DNA of 64,000 nucleotides from VXPQ01 sp965223485 (GTDB taxonomy: Bacteria; Bacteroidota; Rhodothermia; Rhodothermales; VXPQ01): positions 2,170,001 to 2,234,000 of the forward strand of contig OZ244993.1 in the NCBI GenBank assembly GCA_965223485.1, read 5' to 3'. Positions 36,428-45,143 of the stretch are shown here, one piece after another. Position 1 is the first letter of the stretch; each line of letters begins with the position of its first letter. The notes below the pieces were generated by a model. That model was not told where the DNA came from and ran no database searches. It worked only from the letters and a program-made list of their open reading frames with translations. Made by a program: the position numbers and the translations under genes.

Positions 36428-36700
36428 ATGGACAACATAGTTCCCATCGCCATTTGGGCCGCTGCGGTTATTCTTGGGCTCGGTTTGCTCGGGATGGCGC
36501 TGTTCGGTATCCAGAGCATCATTAACGGGAAGATCAACCTCGTTACGGCTGCCATCATAATCATTCCGGTGATTCTCTTGCTTATTCTTGGCCTTATCAT
36601 CGGAGACTGGGCTGTAGCGGGCATCTGGACGCTGGTTATCATGTTCGTGCTGGCGGCCGTAAGCCTGCTGGTATCCGGAATCAGAGGATTGTTCAACTGA
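36428..36700 (+). CDS. Small three-segment membrane protein between exbB and exbD
   Basis: A 90-residue, strongly hydrophobic protein with three predicted membrane segments (about 5-28, 36-58 and 63-86). Hardly any charged residues occur apart from a short NGKIN loop and GDW. I do not recognise a named family. Its location, 20 bases after exbB and 80 before the first exbD, and its consistent strand and spacing make it a real member of the energy-transducing operon. It may be an accessory subunit of the proton-channel complex. Confidence 0.7.
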   Translation: MDNIVPIAIWAAAVILGLGLLGMALFGIQSIINGKINLVTAAIIIIPVILLLILGLIIGDWAVAGIWTLVIMFVLAAVSLLVSGIRGLFN

Positions 36701-36780
36701 CAGGGCGCGTACGCTGCTGCCCGTTATCCGAGGCCGCTTTATGAATCCAAGTATCCACAACCACAAGTACGCAAGGCGTC

Positions 36781-37344
36781 ATGGCTGGATTGCTTAAAAA
36801 GAAAAAGGAGAGAGAAGGGGGGGAAATACCCACCGCATCCATGGCGGATATCGCCTTCCTGCTGCTCATCTTTTTCCTTGTTACGACGACCATCAATGTA
36901 GACACGGGCATCGGCATGACCTTGCCCCCGAAGTTGGACGAGAACCAGGAGCCGCCTCCGGTCAGGGAGCGCAACATGCTCAAGATTCTCGTGAATACCG
37001 AGGGACGCGTGCTGATTGAGGACAGACCTTCGGCCATTCCGAGGGTCAGGGAGGAGGTCAAGAAGCATACCCTGAACGAGGGGGTGGATCCCAACTACGC
37101 CGAATCGAGGGACAAGGCCGTTGTTTCCCTGAAAACGGATCGTCAGACACCGTACGACACCTATATCGGCGTGCTTGACGAGATATGGATGGCCTATTTC
37201 GAAATGTGGGATGCCGAAGCTCGTGCAATGGGTTTTCCCGATTACGCCACCTACCGGGACTATATCGATGAAAACGATGAGGAAAACCTGATTCGCAAGA
37301 AGATCAAGGCGCTGATCTCCATCGCAGAGCCGGATGCAGGATAA
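36781..37344 (+). CDS. exbD: ExbD/TolR family biopolymer transport protein (first copy)
   Basis: A 187-residue single-pass inner-membrane protein. The N-terminal cytoplasmic tail is lysine/glutamate-rich, followed by the membrane helix around 19-40 (MADIAFLLLIFFLV) with the conserved aspartate that carries protons. The periplasmic part includes the LPPKLDENQE segment and the usual ExbD/TolR fold, with an added acidic tail near 160. It partners with ExbB in coupling the proton gradient to outer-membrane events. A second, shorter copy follows after 56 bases; paired ExbD genes are usual in Bacteroidota, where they probably form heteromers. Confidence 0.92.
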   Translation: MAGLLKKKKEREGGEIPTASMADIAFLLLIFFLVTTTINVDTGIGMTLPPKLDENQEPPPVRERNMLKILVNTEGRVLIEDRPSAIPRVREEVKKHTLNEGVDPNYAESRDKAVVSLKTDRQTPYDTYIGVLDEIWMAYFEMWDAEARAMGFPDYATYRDYIDENDEENLIRKKIKALISIAEPDAG

Positions 37345-37400
37345 GCCGGGATCGGCCTGTTCCGTATAGTACGATAAGCAATCACGCGATCGAAGGGCTT

Positions 37401-37853
37401 ATGTCCACACACTTTAAGAAAAAAAGCGCGAAGTCGAGCCCGAGCATCCCGATGGCGTCCATGCCGGACATCATCTTCATGCTCATCATTTTTTTCATGG
37501 TAACGACCGTGCTGCGAGAGACGGAGATACAGGTGCGTACCACTTTGCCGCGTGCCGAGGCGCTTACCAAGATCGACCAGAAGCGTCTGGTTTCGTATAT
37601 GTATCTCGGTCCCCTCAAGTTGGCCAACAACGAGTTGGGCGATACCTCCGTTCAGATTGACGATGCGCTCATCGAGGACTTGCCCTCGATTCGTAGCATC
37701 ATGTACCGCAAGTTACTTGATCAACCGAAGCTCATTGTATCTCTTCGCGTGGATCAATCGTCGGAAATGGGGATTGTAACGGATGTGCAGCAGGAGTTGC
37801 GCGAGGCTGGTACATTGCGCATCAACTACTCCAGCAAGCCCGAAATATTATAG
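37401..37853 (+). CDS. exbD: ExbD/TolR family biopolymer transport protein (second copy)
   Basis: A 150-residue single-pass protein like the preceding gene. The membrane helix (MPDIIFMLIIFFMVTTV, about 20-37) keeps the functional aspartate, and the preceding IPMAS matches IPTAS in the first copy. The periplasmic domain is shorter and ends in KPEIL. It is the last gene before the terminator at 37898-37927 and is therefore the promoter-distal end of the exbB operon. Divergence from the first copy suggests different roles in one complex rather than redundancy. Confidence 0.92.
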   Translation: MSTHFKKKSAKSSPSIPMASMPDIIFMLIIFFMVTTVLRETEIQVRTTLPRAEALTKIDQKRLVSYMYLGPLKLANNELGDTSVQIDDALIEDLPSIRSIMYRKLLDQPKLIVSLRVDQSSEMGIVTDVQQELREAGTLRINYSSKPEIL

Positions 37854-37897
37854 GCTGTACGTGCCTGCCGTATGCATGGAAGTTCTTGAATATGCTG

Positions 37898-37927
37898 AAA
37901 AGCCTCGCCGGACCCGGCGGGGCTTTT
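37898..37927 (+). terminator. Rho-independent terminator after the ExbB/ExbD operon
   Basis: AAAAGCCTCGCCG and CGGCGGGGCTTTT form a 13-base stem with one T-G wobble and a 4-base loop, followed by a short pyrimidine-rich tail. It lies 45 bases after the second ExbD stop. It also argues against an upstream start for the DUF4293 gene, because that start would lie inside the hairpin. Confidence 0.8.
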
Positions 37928-37942
37928 CCTGTTAATGAAGTT

Positions 37943-38365
37943 ATGATTCAGCGCAAACAGTCGGTGTATTTGCTCTTGGGTTCCCTGGCGCTCGGTGCTG
38001 TTCTTTTCTTCGGGGCCGGCGCTGTCTTCAGGGTGTTTCCCGGATACGTTCATGTTGTCTTTGGGGTGGGCGTGTTGGCCGGTTTGCTCGGCGTGATCTC
38101 CATTTTTATGCACAGAGATCGGGGGCGTCAGCATACATTGGTGCTCCTGGCACAGATTTTCACGCTGATATTGATGGCCCTTTTTGCAGTGGCCATGTAT
38201 ATCGGTGGTACTCCTGACGTATTTGCTTCATCCTCAGATACGGACACTACCGGCAGAATGGTCACGATGGCAATTCTCGTTTTAGCCTATGCTTTCTTCT
38301 GGCTGGCCCGGCGGGCGATCCGGTCGGATATCGAGTTGGTGCGTTCGGCGAGTCGTATTCGCTGA
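37943..38365 (+). CDS. DUF4293 family membrane protein
   Basis: A 140-residue inner-membrane protein with four hydrophobic segments. The N-terminal MIQRKQSVYLLL closely resembles the MIQRIQTVYLLL opening of DUF4293 proteins, which are almost restricted to Bacteroidota. That fixes the start at 37943 rather than at the earlier in-frame codon at 37886. The family has no known function. The EamA-type gene that follows starts about 27 bases after its stop. Confidence 0.85.
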   Translation: MIQRKQSVYLLLGSLALGAVLFFGAGAVFRVFPGYVHVVFGVGVLAGLLGVISIFMHRDRGRQHTLVLLAQIFTLILMALFAVAMYIGGTPDVFASSSDTDTTGRMVTMAILVLAYAFFWLARRAIRSDIELVRSASRIR

Positions 38366-38392
38366 TTGTGGGCAGGAATCGAAAACTACGCG

Positions 38393-39322
38393 ATGTGTAA
38401 GGGAAACAGACCGGCTTTGGTGTATTGGGTGCTTGCTGCCGGCATGATCAGTTTCTCGTTTAGTCCTATCCTTATTCGATTTGCAGGTGGTGAAGTCGGA
38501 GGGGAAGCTCCCGGTCTGACGGTTGCTGTCTGGCGCACCATGATGGCGGCCGTAGTACTGGCGCCGTTTGCGTGGGTGCGTGCAAGGGCTGAGATAAAAG
38601 CGTTTGATCGCCGCGAGTGGTATATGATTTCGTCGGCCGGCATTCTGCTTGGGATGCACTTTGTACTATGGATCGAGTCGCTCTATCACACGACGGTGGC
38701 AGCGGCGTCGGTTCTTGTCACTACCAGCCCTGTTTTTCTGGCGGTGCTCGGTTACATATTTCTGAAGGAGCGGCTTTCGAAACCGATCAATGGGGCAATC
38801 CTGCTGGCCGTGGCGGGAGCGGCAACAATCGGTGCAGGAGACATGCTTGAGGGAGACGGCGCCGGAACGCTTTTCGGCAATGGGTTGGCCTTGATCGGCT
38901 CGTTATTTTTCAGTGTGTACCTTCTTGTGGGTCGGGTTGTACGTCAGAAGCGTTCCTGGTTGGCCTACGTGTTTCCATTGTATACCGTGGCCGCCGCTAC
39001 AACACTGGTCATTGCTCTCCTGCTTAATACCCCCTTGTGGGGTTTCCCCCCGCTATTTTATGTACTGTGTGCGGGCTTGGCGTTGGGACCGCAAGTGATG
39101 GGGCATGGGGCCTTTAATTACGGCATACGCTATTTTTCGGCAGCCCTGATTGGATTGATGGGGCTCATTGAGCCGGTCGGTGCTTCCCTGCTTGCTTACG
39201 TGATATTCGACGAGTTGCCGAGTGCCGTCGCCATGGCCGGGATGCTGGTGGTGCTGGTTGCCATTTCTTTCGTAGTACTATACTACAAGCGTACTCAGTC
39301 CGCCATTCCGATGACAGACTGA
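38393..39322 (+). CDS. EamA/DMT family transporter
   Basis: A 309-residue inner-membrane protein with ten hydrophobic segments in two five-helix repeats, the layout of drug/metabolite transporters of the EamA family. Repeat 1 includes SFSPILIRFAGGE and WIESLYHTTVAAASVLVTTSPVF; repeat 2 ends with GLIEPVGASLLAYVIFDE, the usual C-terminal signature. Substrates of such proteins range from amino acids and nucleosides to small metabolites and cannot be predicted. I chose the ATG at 38393; a TTG at 38366 is also possible. It follows the DUF4293 gene closely. Confidence 0.88.
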   Translation: MCKGNRPALVYWVLAAGMISFSFSPILIRFAGGEVGGEAPGLTVAVWRTMMAAVVLAPFAWVRARAEIKAFDRREWYMISSAGILLGMHFVLWIESLYHTTVAAASVLVTTSPVFLAVLGYIFLKERLSKPINGAILLAVAGAATIGAGDMLEGDGAGTLFGNGLALIGSLFFSVYLLVGRVVRQKRSWLAYVFPLYTVAAATTLVIALLLNTPLWGFPPLFYVLCAGLALGPQVMGHGAFNYGIRYFSAALIGLMGLIEPVGASLLAYVIFDELPSAVAMAGMLVVLVAISFVVLYYKRTQSAIPMTD

Positions 39323-39392
39323 CAGAGAAGGAGGAGAGGGATGCACGACGGGGCGATAGGCCAATCTATTTATGCCTGACTACGTGCCAGGG

Positions 39393-40430
39393 TTACACGA
39401 AGGCCTTCTTCGGCAGCAAGTCGAATCGCCGGCGTCCCCGCACGAAATAATCGGCGACAATACTGTTCCTGTAGGTGGGCAGCACGATTTCCGAAAGCGT
39501 TTCCGGTCGGGTGGCGCCACAGGTCCAGGAGCCCTTCATTCGGTGCGCATCGGTATAGGCTCGCATGATAGCTGTATATTCGGTGGGGTGTCCCGACGCA
39601 AGTGCGCGCATCGCCGCCGCCGCGTCCAGTGCGCATCGCGCCGCAAAGACTCGTTTCCATTCGGGTTCCGGCAGGTTTTTGTACAGCATCAGCAGGTTAT
39701 TCCGGAATGTCAGATAGACCTTTCGGGGGTTTCCCCGGTGCAGTGATCCACCACCAATGTGGTACACTTCGCTGGCGGGTTGTACGCGGATCCGGTACCC
39801 GGCTCGCTGGAGCCGCCAGCATAAGTCGATTTCTTCCATGTGCATTTCGAAGCGCTCGTCCAGCAATCCCACCTTGTCAAGGGCAGATCGGCGGAGTAGC
39901 AGCGCCGCACCTGTACCCCAAAAGATATCGCGAGGCTCGTCGTATTGTCCGCAATCCTTTTCCAACCGGAAGAAAATGCGCCCGCGAGCAAAGGGATACC
40001 CCAGCCGATCCATAAATCCTCCCGAAGCGCCGGCGTATTCGAACATGGATCGATCCTCGTATTGCAATACCTTGGGCTGTACGGCAGCGATGTCTTCACA
40101 TGTTTCCAATTCGTCCACGAGTGGATTGAGCCAACCGGGCGGCACTTCCACGTCGTTATTCAGCAGTAATACATATTTTCCCGTAGCGTGCGGAATAGCT
40201 TCGTTATTGCCACGGCAAAACATGGTGTTTTCCGTATAGCGTAGCACCCGAATGTTCGGAAAATGCCTGTGAATCCATTCGGCCGAGCCATCGTCCGAAG
40301 CATTGTCGGCCAGAATAATCTCCAGATTTTCGTATTCGGTCGCTACTACGGAAGGGAAACATTGCTTCAAGAGCGGCAATGCATTCCAGGTAATGACGAT
40401 AATGGATACGCGGGGGCGTACGGCCGCCAT
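39393..40430 (-). CDS. Glycosyltransferase family 2
   Basis: A 345-residue GT-A type glycosyltransferase. The ATG at 40430 gives an N-terminus directly before VSIIVITWNAL, the canonical beta strand; the open frame continues back to 40559 but would overlap recQ. The metal-binding DxD-type motif is LLLNNDVEVPPGW. GTGAALLLRRSALDKVGLLDERF and ERFEMHMEEIDLCWRLQRAGY form the acceptor-side signature typical of rhamnosyl- or similar polysaccharide transferases. It is divergently arranged with recQ. No other envelope polysaccharide genes are adjacent, so the sugar and acceptor are unknown. Confidence 0.9.
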   Translation of the reverse strand: MAAVRPRVSIIVITWNALPLLKQCFPSVVATEYENLEIILADNASDDGSAEWIHRHFPNIRVLRYTENTMFCRGNNEAIPHATGKYVLLLNNDVEVPPGWLNPLVDELETCEDIAAVQPKVLQYEDRSMFEYAGASGGFMDRLGYPFARGRIFFRLEKDCGQYDEPRDIFWGTGAALLLRRSALDKVGLLDERFEMHMEEIDLCWRLQRAGYRIRVQPASEVYHIGGGSLHRGNPRKVYLTFRNNLLMLYKNLPEPEWKRVFAARCALDAAAAMRALASGHPTEYTAIMRAYTDAHRMKGSWTCGATRPETLSEIVLPTYRNSIVADYFVRGRRRFDLLPKKAFV

Positions 40431-40537
40431 ACCGATTGGGCTTTCTTTCGTAGGGTCGTATCTTCGCTGCGAATCCGGCGGAGCGGACAGGCATTCGCAA
40501 TTATCCAACGAGTTGCGCGCAGTATCGTTCGAACGAT

Positions 40538-42496
40538 ATGGCAGGGAGGTATCCATCATACGAAGACGCCCGTCGCGTTCTCCGCGAGCACTGGGGATAC
40601 GATGACTTTCGTCCCGGTCAGTGGGACATCATTCGACACGTTGTCGAAGGGCGGGATGTGCTTGCCATTCTTCCCACCGGCGGGGGGAAATCCATTTGCT
40701 ATCAGGTCCCCGCTCTCCTGTACGAGGGCCTCACCCTCGTGATCTCTCCGTTGATCGCGCTCATGCAGGATCAAGTGGCGGGGCTGGAGGCTCATGGCGT
40801 CAAGGCCACGTACATCAACAGTGCATTGCCCCGGCGCGAGATAGAACAGCGATGGCTCGCTGCTGAGCACGGGAAGTATCGCCTTCTATATCTGGCTCCC
40901 GAACGGCTTTCTTCGGAGGCGTTCGCTGTGCGGGCTTCGCGCATGAACATCTCTCTGCTCGCCGTGGACGAAGCACACTGCATCTCCGAGTGGGGGCACA
41001 ATTTCCGGCCTTCCTATCTGCAGATTGCCGCTGCGCGCAAGCACATGGGAGATCCTCCGACCATTGCCGTCACAGCGACGGCTACGCCCAACGTGCGCAA
41101 GGACATTGTCGAGCACCTGGCGCTGCGTCGCCCGGAACGCATCGTTCAGGGCTTTGACCGTCCCAACATCGTCTGGTCCGTTTTTCGGACAGAAAACAAG
41201 CGATCAAAGGTGCTTGACATTCTCGACGGTGTTCCGGGTTCCGGTATTCTGTATTCGAGTACCCGAAAGGGTGTCGAACGGTGGGCTGACTGGCTTACAC
41301 GACGCAATCAGTCTTGTGCATTTTATCACGGCGGCATGGAAGGTTCCGTGCGCGAGCGGGTGCAGAATGGATGGATCCGCGGCGATCAGCGGATCATGGT
41401 TGCCACCAATGCCTTCGGCATGGGCATTGACAAACCGGATGTTCGCTTCGTCATTCATGTCGATCTGCCCGGCACGCCCGAAGGATATTATCAGGAGGCA
41501 GGGCGTGGGGGAAGGGATGGAAAAACGTCCTGGGGCACTCTCTTGTACCATCAGGGCGACGAGGAAACGCCGCGCAGGCTTATTGAGGAGAGTCATCCAA
41601 CGCCGAAGGAAGTGAGGAAGGTCTATGATGCGGTGTGCAATTTGGCGCAGCTGGCAGTGGGGGGGGAGATTGACTCGCCTGTGCCTGTTCGGATCGGTCC
41701 GATTGCTCGCCTCACGGGGTTTTCTGCGGGAAAAATAAACACGGCCGTGACACTCCTTGCACGTCAGGATGCATGGCGTATCCTCCCGCAGCGGGGGAAT
41801 GCCGGGCTGATTCATTGCCGACAACCCGCCCCTGTGTTTCGGGAGTATGCTGAGGGCCATGCCAATGCCTCTCTGGCGGAGTTTGTCCATGCGCTATTAC
41901 GAACGGTGGATGCGGGGGTCTTTTCGGATTGGCGGGAGATCGATATCCGGATGCTTGTTCGCCGGACGGGGCTTCCCCTGGAGCATCTTTTGAAGGGTAT
42001 GGAGTACCTGCAAGGACACCAATTGCTTGATTGGATTCCTCCGGATCGGGTAGTGCGTGTCACCTTCTTACATGCCCGCAGCGCTCGCCTTCCGATTGAC
42101 GGCGACCAGGTGCGTACCGCCCGAAAGCGGGCGGAAGCGCAACTCGACCAGATAATCCGTTTTGCGTGTTCGACGACATGCCGCCGCCATTTTTTGCTGA
42201 CGTACTTCGGAGAGACGGTTCCGGAGCGATGCGGCACATGTGACGTGTGCCTCGGGCGCCACGAAGCATTCGAGCCGCCCCCCCTGGATGCACCCGTCGT
42301 CCAACGATTGTTGCGTCAGATCGCTGACGGGAAACCGCGTGGAGAATGGCTGGAAGGTATGCGCACGCCTGCGTACCGGATCGATCAGTTGCTCGGCTGG
42401 CTGATCAACGAGGGGTACCTTCGGCAGCCCCGGCCACCGGGAGATGCCTTTGAACTCACGGCCAAGGCAACATCGATGCTTGAGGCGTCTTCATGA
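40538..42496 (+). CDS. recQ: RecQ family ATP-dependent DNA helicase
   Basis: A 652-residue 3'-5' DNA helicase. It shows the FRPGQWDIIRHVV Q-like motif, Walker A LPTGGGKS (45-52), Walker B VDEAHCISEWGHNFR (143-157), TATATPNVRKDI, and GMGIDKPDVRFVIH, followed by QEAGRGGRDG. The zinc-binding region has CSTTCRRHFLLTYFGE, then CGTCDVC. It has only a short C-terminal segment and no recognisable HRDC domain, so it is a shorter RecQ. Its 3' end overlaps the convergent DUF4296 lipoprotein gene by about 40 bases. Confidence 0.95.
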   Translation: MAGRYPSYEDARRVLREHWGYDDFRPGQWDIIRHVVEGRDVLAILPTGGGKSICYQVPALLYEGLTLVISPLIALMQDQVAGLEAHGVKATYINSALPRREIEQRWLAAEHGKYRLLYLAPERLSSEAFAVRASRMNISLLAVDEAHCISEWGHNFRPSYLQIAAARKHMGDPPTIAVTATATPNVRKDIVEHLALRRPERIVQGFDRPNIVWSVFRTENKRSKVLDILDGVPGSGILYSSTRKGVERWADWLTRRNQSCAFYHGGMEGSVRERVQNGWIRGDQRIMVATNAFGMGIDKPDVRFVIHVDLPGTPEGYYQEAGRGGRDGKTSWGTLLYHQGDEETPRRLIEESHPTPKEVRKVYDAVCNLAQLAVGGEIDSPVPVRIGPIARLTGFSAGKINTAVTLLARQDAWRILPQRGNAGLIHCRQPAPVFREYAEGHANASLAEFVHALLRTVDAGVFSDWREIDIRMLVRRTGLPLEHLLKGMEYLQGHQLLDWIPPDRVVRVTFLHARSARLPIDGDQVRTARKRAEAQLDQIIRFACSTTCRRHFLLTYFGETVPERCGTCDVCLGRHEAFEPPPLDAPVVQRLLRQIADGKPRGEWLEGMRTPAYRIDQLLGWLINEGYLRQPRPPGDAFELTAKATSMLEASS

Positions 42497-42875
42497 CCGA
42501 ATCCGCTCCGATATCAGGCATTTGCTGCACCTGAAGCGTATCGACGACCCGCCCGTATATTCCGGCAAAGGTTTCCGGATGCGATGTGTACCAGGCGATG
42601 GCGTCCGCCCAGGCTGTACTGTCAAGGCCGTGGGCAGCGAGGAGGGAATCTTTTGCCTCCCCGGTGCTGGCTTCCGTTAGTTCTTCCTGGGCTTGCAAGA
42701 GGTGCATCTCGGCCAGCACGACCACCATGGTGATATCAGAGACGGGTGGCGGTGCGTTGCCGCCACATGCGGCGAGCGCGAATACCGCAAGACACAAGAT
42801 GCTTGCCGCAAGGCGCCGGGGAAGAACGACCACCCCGGGCAGGCTGTACAGTGGGGTGAAGACCGGATGCGTCAT
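42456..42875 (-). CDS. DUF4296 family lipoprotein
   Basis: A 139-residue putative lipoprotein. The N-terminal hydrophobic stretch ends in the lipobox LAAC (about 34-37). The remainder matches DUF4296 in pattern: MVVVLAEMHLLQAQ, a short helical section, AWYTSHPETFAGIYGRVVDTL. DUF4296 is a Bacteroidota family of unknown function. The gene overlaps the end of recQ by about 40 bases in convergent orientation. It is followed by hisG-like genes upstream on the same strand, with a 24-base gap to hisG, so it may be cotranscribed. Confidence 0.82.
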   Translation of the reverse strand: MTHPVFTPLYSLPGVVVLPRRLAASILCLAVFALAACGGNAPPPVSDITMVVVLAEMHLLQAQEELTEASTGEAKDSLLAAHGLDSTAWADAIAWYTSHPETFAGIYGRVVDTLQVQQMPDIGADSVMKTPQASMLPWP

Positions 42876-42899
42876 GCCTGTTGCGGCAGGTCGCCGTCG

Positions 42900-43820
42900 T
42901 TACGGAATGATTTTGTTCAGCGCGTACTCGATGATGTCTTCGGCGCCAAGTCGCTTGAGTTCGGGAATGAGGCGCCGTACGTGCCGTTCTTCAATGACCG
43001 TCTCGATGGCTACCCAGTCGTTCCCGTTCGCCAGTGGCGAAACGGTCGGCATGCGCATGGCGGGGAGCATCCCGATGATTTGCTCCACACGATCACGCTG
43101 CACATTGAGTTTGAGTCCAACGCGGCCTTCGGCCCGGATCGCACCTTGCATCAGCAGTGCAATGCTTTCGATCTTTTGCCGCTTCCAGGGGTCTTTCCAT
43201 GCCTCCCGGTTGGCGATAAGCTGCGTATTCGAGTGCATCAGCACATCCGCGATGCGAAGTTTGTTGGCGCGCAGCGACGAGCCCGTTTCGGTAACCTCGA
43301 CGATGGCGTCCACGAGATCGGGACATTTTGCCTCGGTCGCCCCCCATGAAAACTCGACATCGGCATTCACGTCATTTTCCCGAAGCCATGTGCGCGTGAT
43401 GTGAACCACCTCGGTTGCAATGCGCTTCCCTTCGAGATCTTTTACGGATTGGATATCGGAATCCTCGGGAACGGCAAGGACCCATCGTACGGGGCGCATG
43501 CTCGTTTTCGAGTAGATCAGGTCACTTACCGGGTGCACATCCGATTGCGTTTCGAGCACCCAGTCCTTGCCTGTAATGCCTGCGTCGAATACTCCGTCCA
43601 TGACATACCGCGCCATCTCCTGGGCACGGACCAGCATGGCCCGCAGTTCCTCGTCGTCCGTAGACGGAAAGTATGATCGCTCGCGCGTCGAAAAGTTGTA
43701 TCCGGCCCGGTGCAAGAGTTCCAGTGTAGCGGTTTGCAGGCTGCCTTTGGGCAGCCCGAGTCGCAATACGGGGGAATCCTGTGTCGGTTTTCCGGCGCCG
43801 GGCCCGGGATCGGTAGCCAT
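42900..43820 (-). CDS. hisG: ATP phosphoribosyltransferase (long form)
   Basis: Catalyses the first step of histidine biosynthesis, joining PRPP and ATP. The 306-residue length and an extra C-terminal ACT-like regulatory domain (about 225-306) mark the long, histidine-inhibited form. The substrate-binding region includes RLGLPKGSLQ near the N-terminus, and VEVTETGSSLRANKL binds PRPP. DAGITGKDWV is also conserved. No other his gene occurs in the window, so hisG is detached from the pathway cluster here. It lies between the DUF4296 and DUF4837 genes on the same strand. Confidence 0.95.
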   Translation of the reverse strand: MATDPGPGAGKPTQDSPVLRLGLPKGSLQTATLELLHRAGYNFSTRERSYFPSTDDEELRAMLVRAQEMARYVMDGVFDAGITGKDWVLETQSDVHPVSDLIYSKTSMRPVRWVLAVPEDSDIQSVKDLEGKRIATEVVHITRTWLRENDVNADVEFSWGATEAKCPDLVDAIVEVTETGSSLRANKLRIADVLMHSNTQLIANREAWKDPWKRQKIESIALLMQGAIRAEGRVGLKLNVQRDRVEQIIGMLPAMRMPTVSPLANGNDWVAIETVIEERHVRRLIPELKRLGAEDIIEYALNKIIP

Positions 43821-43936
43821 GGATGCGTTCGCTGCTCGCGTGGGGTATAGTAATTCGATGATGTGCCGCCAGTCGGGTATGACGGCGCCGGACGCACAGA
43901 GTATGGGGGCGTGTCGGATGGACGGCTTGTTATCCC

Positions 43937-45061
43937 TTAGCTTTCCGCAGGAACGTCGCGAGAGCGAAAAGTATAGGCGATTGCTTCCATCTGGCGCAGA
44001 AACTCTCTTTTGTTGTATCCAGGGGCAAAAACCATCCCGTCGATCATGTACAGCCGCCCTGTCGGCTGATCATAAAACGTATAGGTTATAAACGGTCCGC
44101 CCATCCCGAATTCCATTTTTCGACCTTCCTCGACGCCGACCATATGCCAGAGTCCGCGTGTTTCAAAACCATACCGTCCCAGAAAGTTGATGTTTTTCGT
44201 TTCAAGCGGTCTGCTTTCCCGGCGGTCAATCTCGATCCATCCTCCGAGGTTACCCTGAATGTACTGGCGGGAAAGCGAGTCACGCGTGTCGTAAATCCAT
44301 TCAGGAGAAAGCAACTCGGGATCGGCATGGTCGATAAAGTGCACGAAAACACTTCGCCATGTTTCGGGAAGGATACGCCGGAGCCAGACGAAGTCACTTG
44401 TATCCACAGCGACCAGATAATCGTGCTGTACGTTCACGGCAAAATCATACATTGCCGCCAGTTCTTCCTCGACATCGACCTGGCGTCCCCGATCGAACAT
44501 TTCTTCGGCGAGCCGTCGCCGGGCGGCCCTGTTGAAGTCGCGGGATACCCCCTCCGACGTACTGTAGATCGCCTCAATGACATCTTCCTTGTCCTCGCCG
44601 GTGATGTAGTAGACCTGCTGATCCCGCCGGAAAATGTTTTCGCGTGAGACGGCGACCCCGCCTTCCTCGCGGATAGCTTCCTGGGCGGTTGGATCAAATA
44701 CGTTCCGGATGTATTCCGCCTCGTTGGTCGAATCACTGAATGCCGCGACGAAGATCACATTCTTTTGCCGGCGCGCCGTCTCGAGGTCGTCTTCCGTTTC
44801 AAGAGGTGCGTGCCGCAATTCGAACTGTCGCTCGGGGGCAGGTAGCGTGCTGATGAATTGCCCGACGGTTTCACGCAGTGCTTCCCCGATGGCGCCGCTC
44901 CAATCCAGTGAATCGGCGACCACAAGGATTTCGGTGTCCAGCCCGACAGCTCTCGGACGATAATCACTTTCGCCGCTACAGCCGGCGAAGACAAAAAGAC
45001 ATGCTGTGAGCAGGGCGATTTTTGTGCGGAATCGCGCGGTTTTCCTCGGGGATTGTATCAT
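43937..45061 (-). CDS. DUF4837 family lipoprotein
   Basis: A putative lipoprotein of about 374 residues. The ATG at 45061 precedes a short basic stretch, a hydrophobic helix and a lipobox ending in FAGC, so it is exported and lipid-anchored. The sequence matches the Bacteroidota family DUF4837, including the GTFRSR-like ending and GMGGPFITYTFYD motif. The family has no established function. It lies 82 bases downstream of trpA on the same strand, so it may be read from the trp transcript, though no functional link is known. Confidence 0.8.
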   Translation of the reverse strand: MIQSPRKTARFRTKIALLTACLFVFAGCSGESDYRPRAVGLDTEILVVADSLDWSGAIGEALRETVGQFISTLPAPERQFELRHAPLETEDDLETARRQKNVIFVAAFSDSTNEAEYIRNVFDPTAQEAIREEGGVAVSRENIFRRDQQVYYITGEDKEDVIEAIYSTSEGVSRDFNRAARRRLAEEMFDRGRQVDVEEELAAMYDFAVNVQHDYLVAVDTSDFVWLRRILPETWRSVFVHFIDHADPELLSPEWIYDTRDSLSRQYIQGNLGGWIEIDRRESRPLETKNINFLGRYGFETRGLWHMVGVEEGRKMEFGMGGPFITYTFYDQPTGRLYMIDGMVFAPGYNKREFLRQMEAIAYTFRSRDVPAES

Positions 45062-45143
45062 GACCTGTTCAGGAAGATGGTCCAAAAAAGAAAAAGACCC
45101 AGGTAATAACGTCTGTGATTGGTTCCGGTTGCCGTGCGAAACG

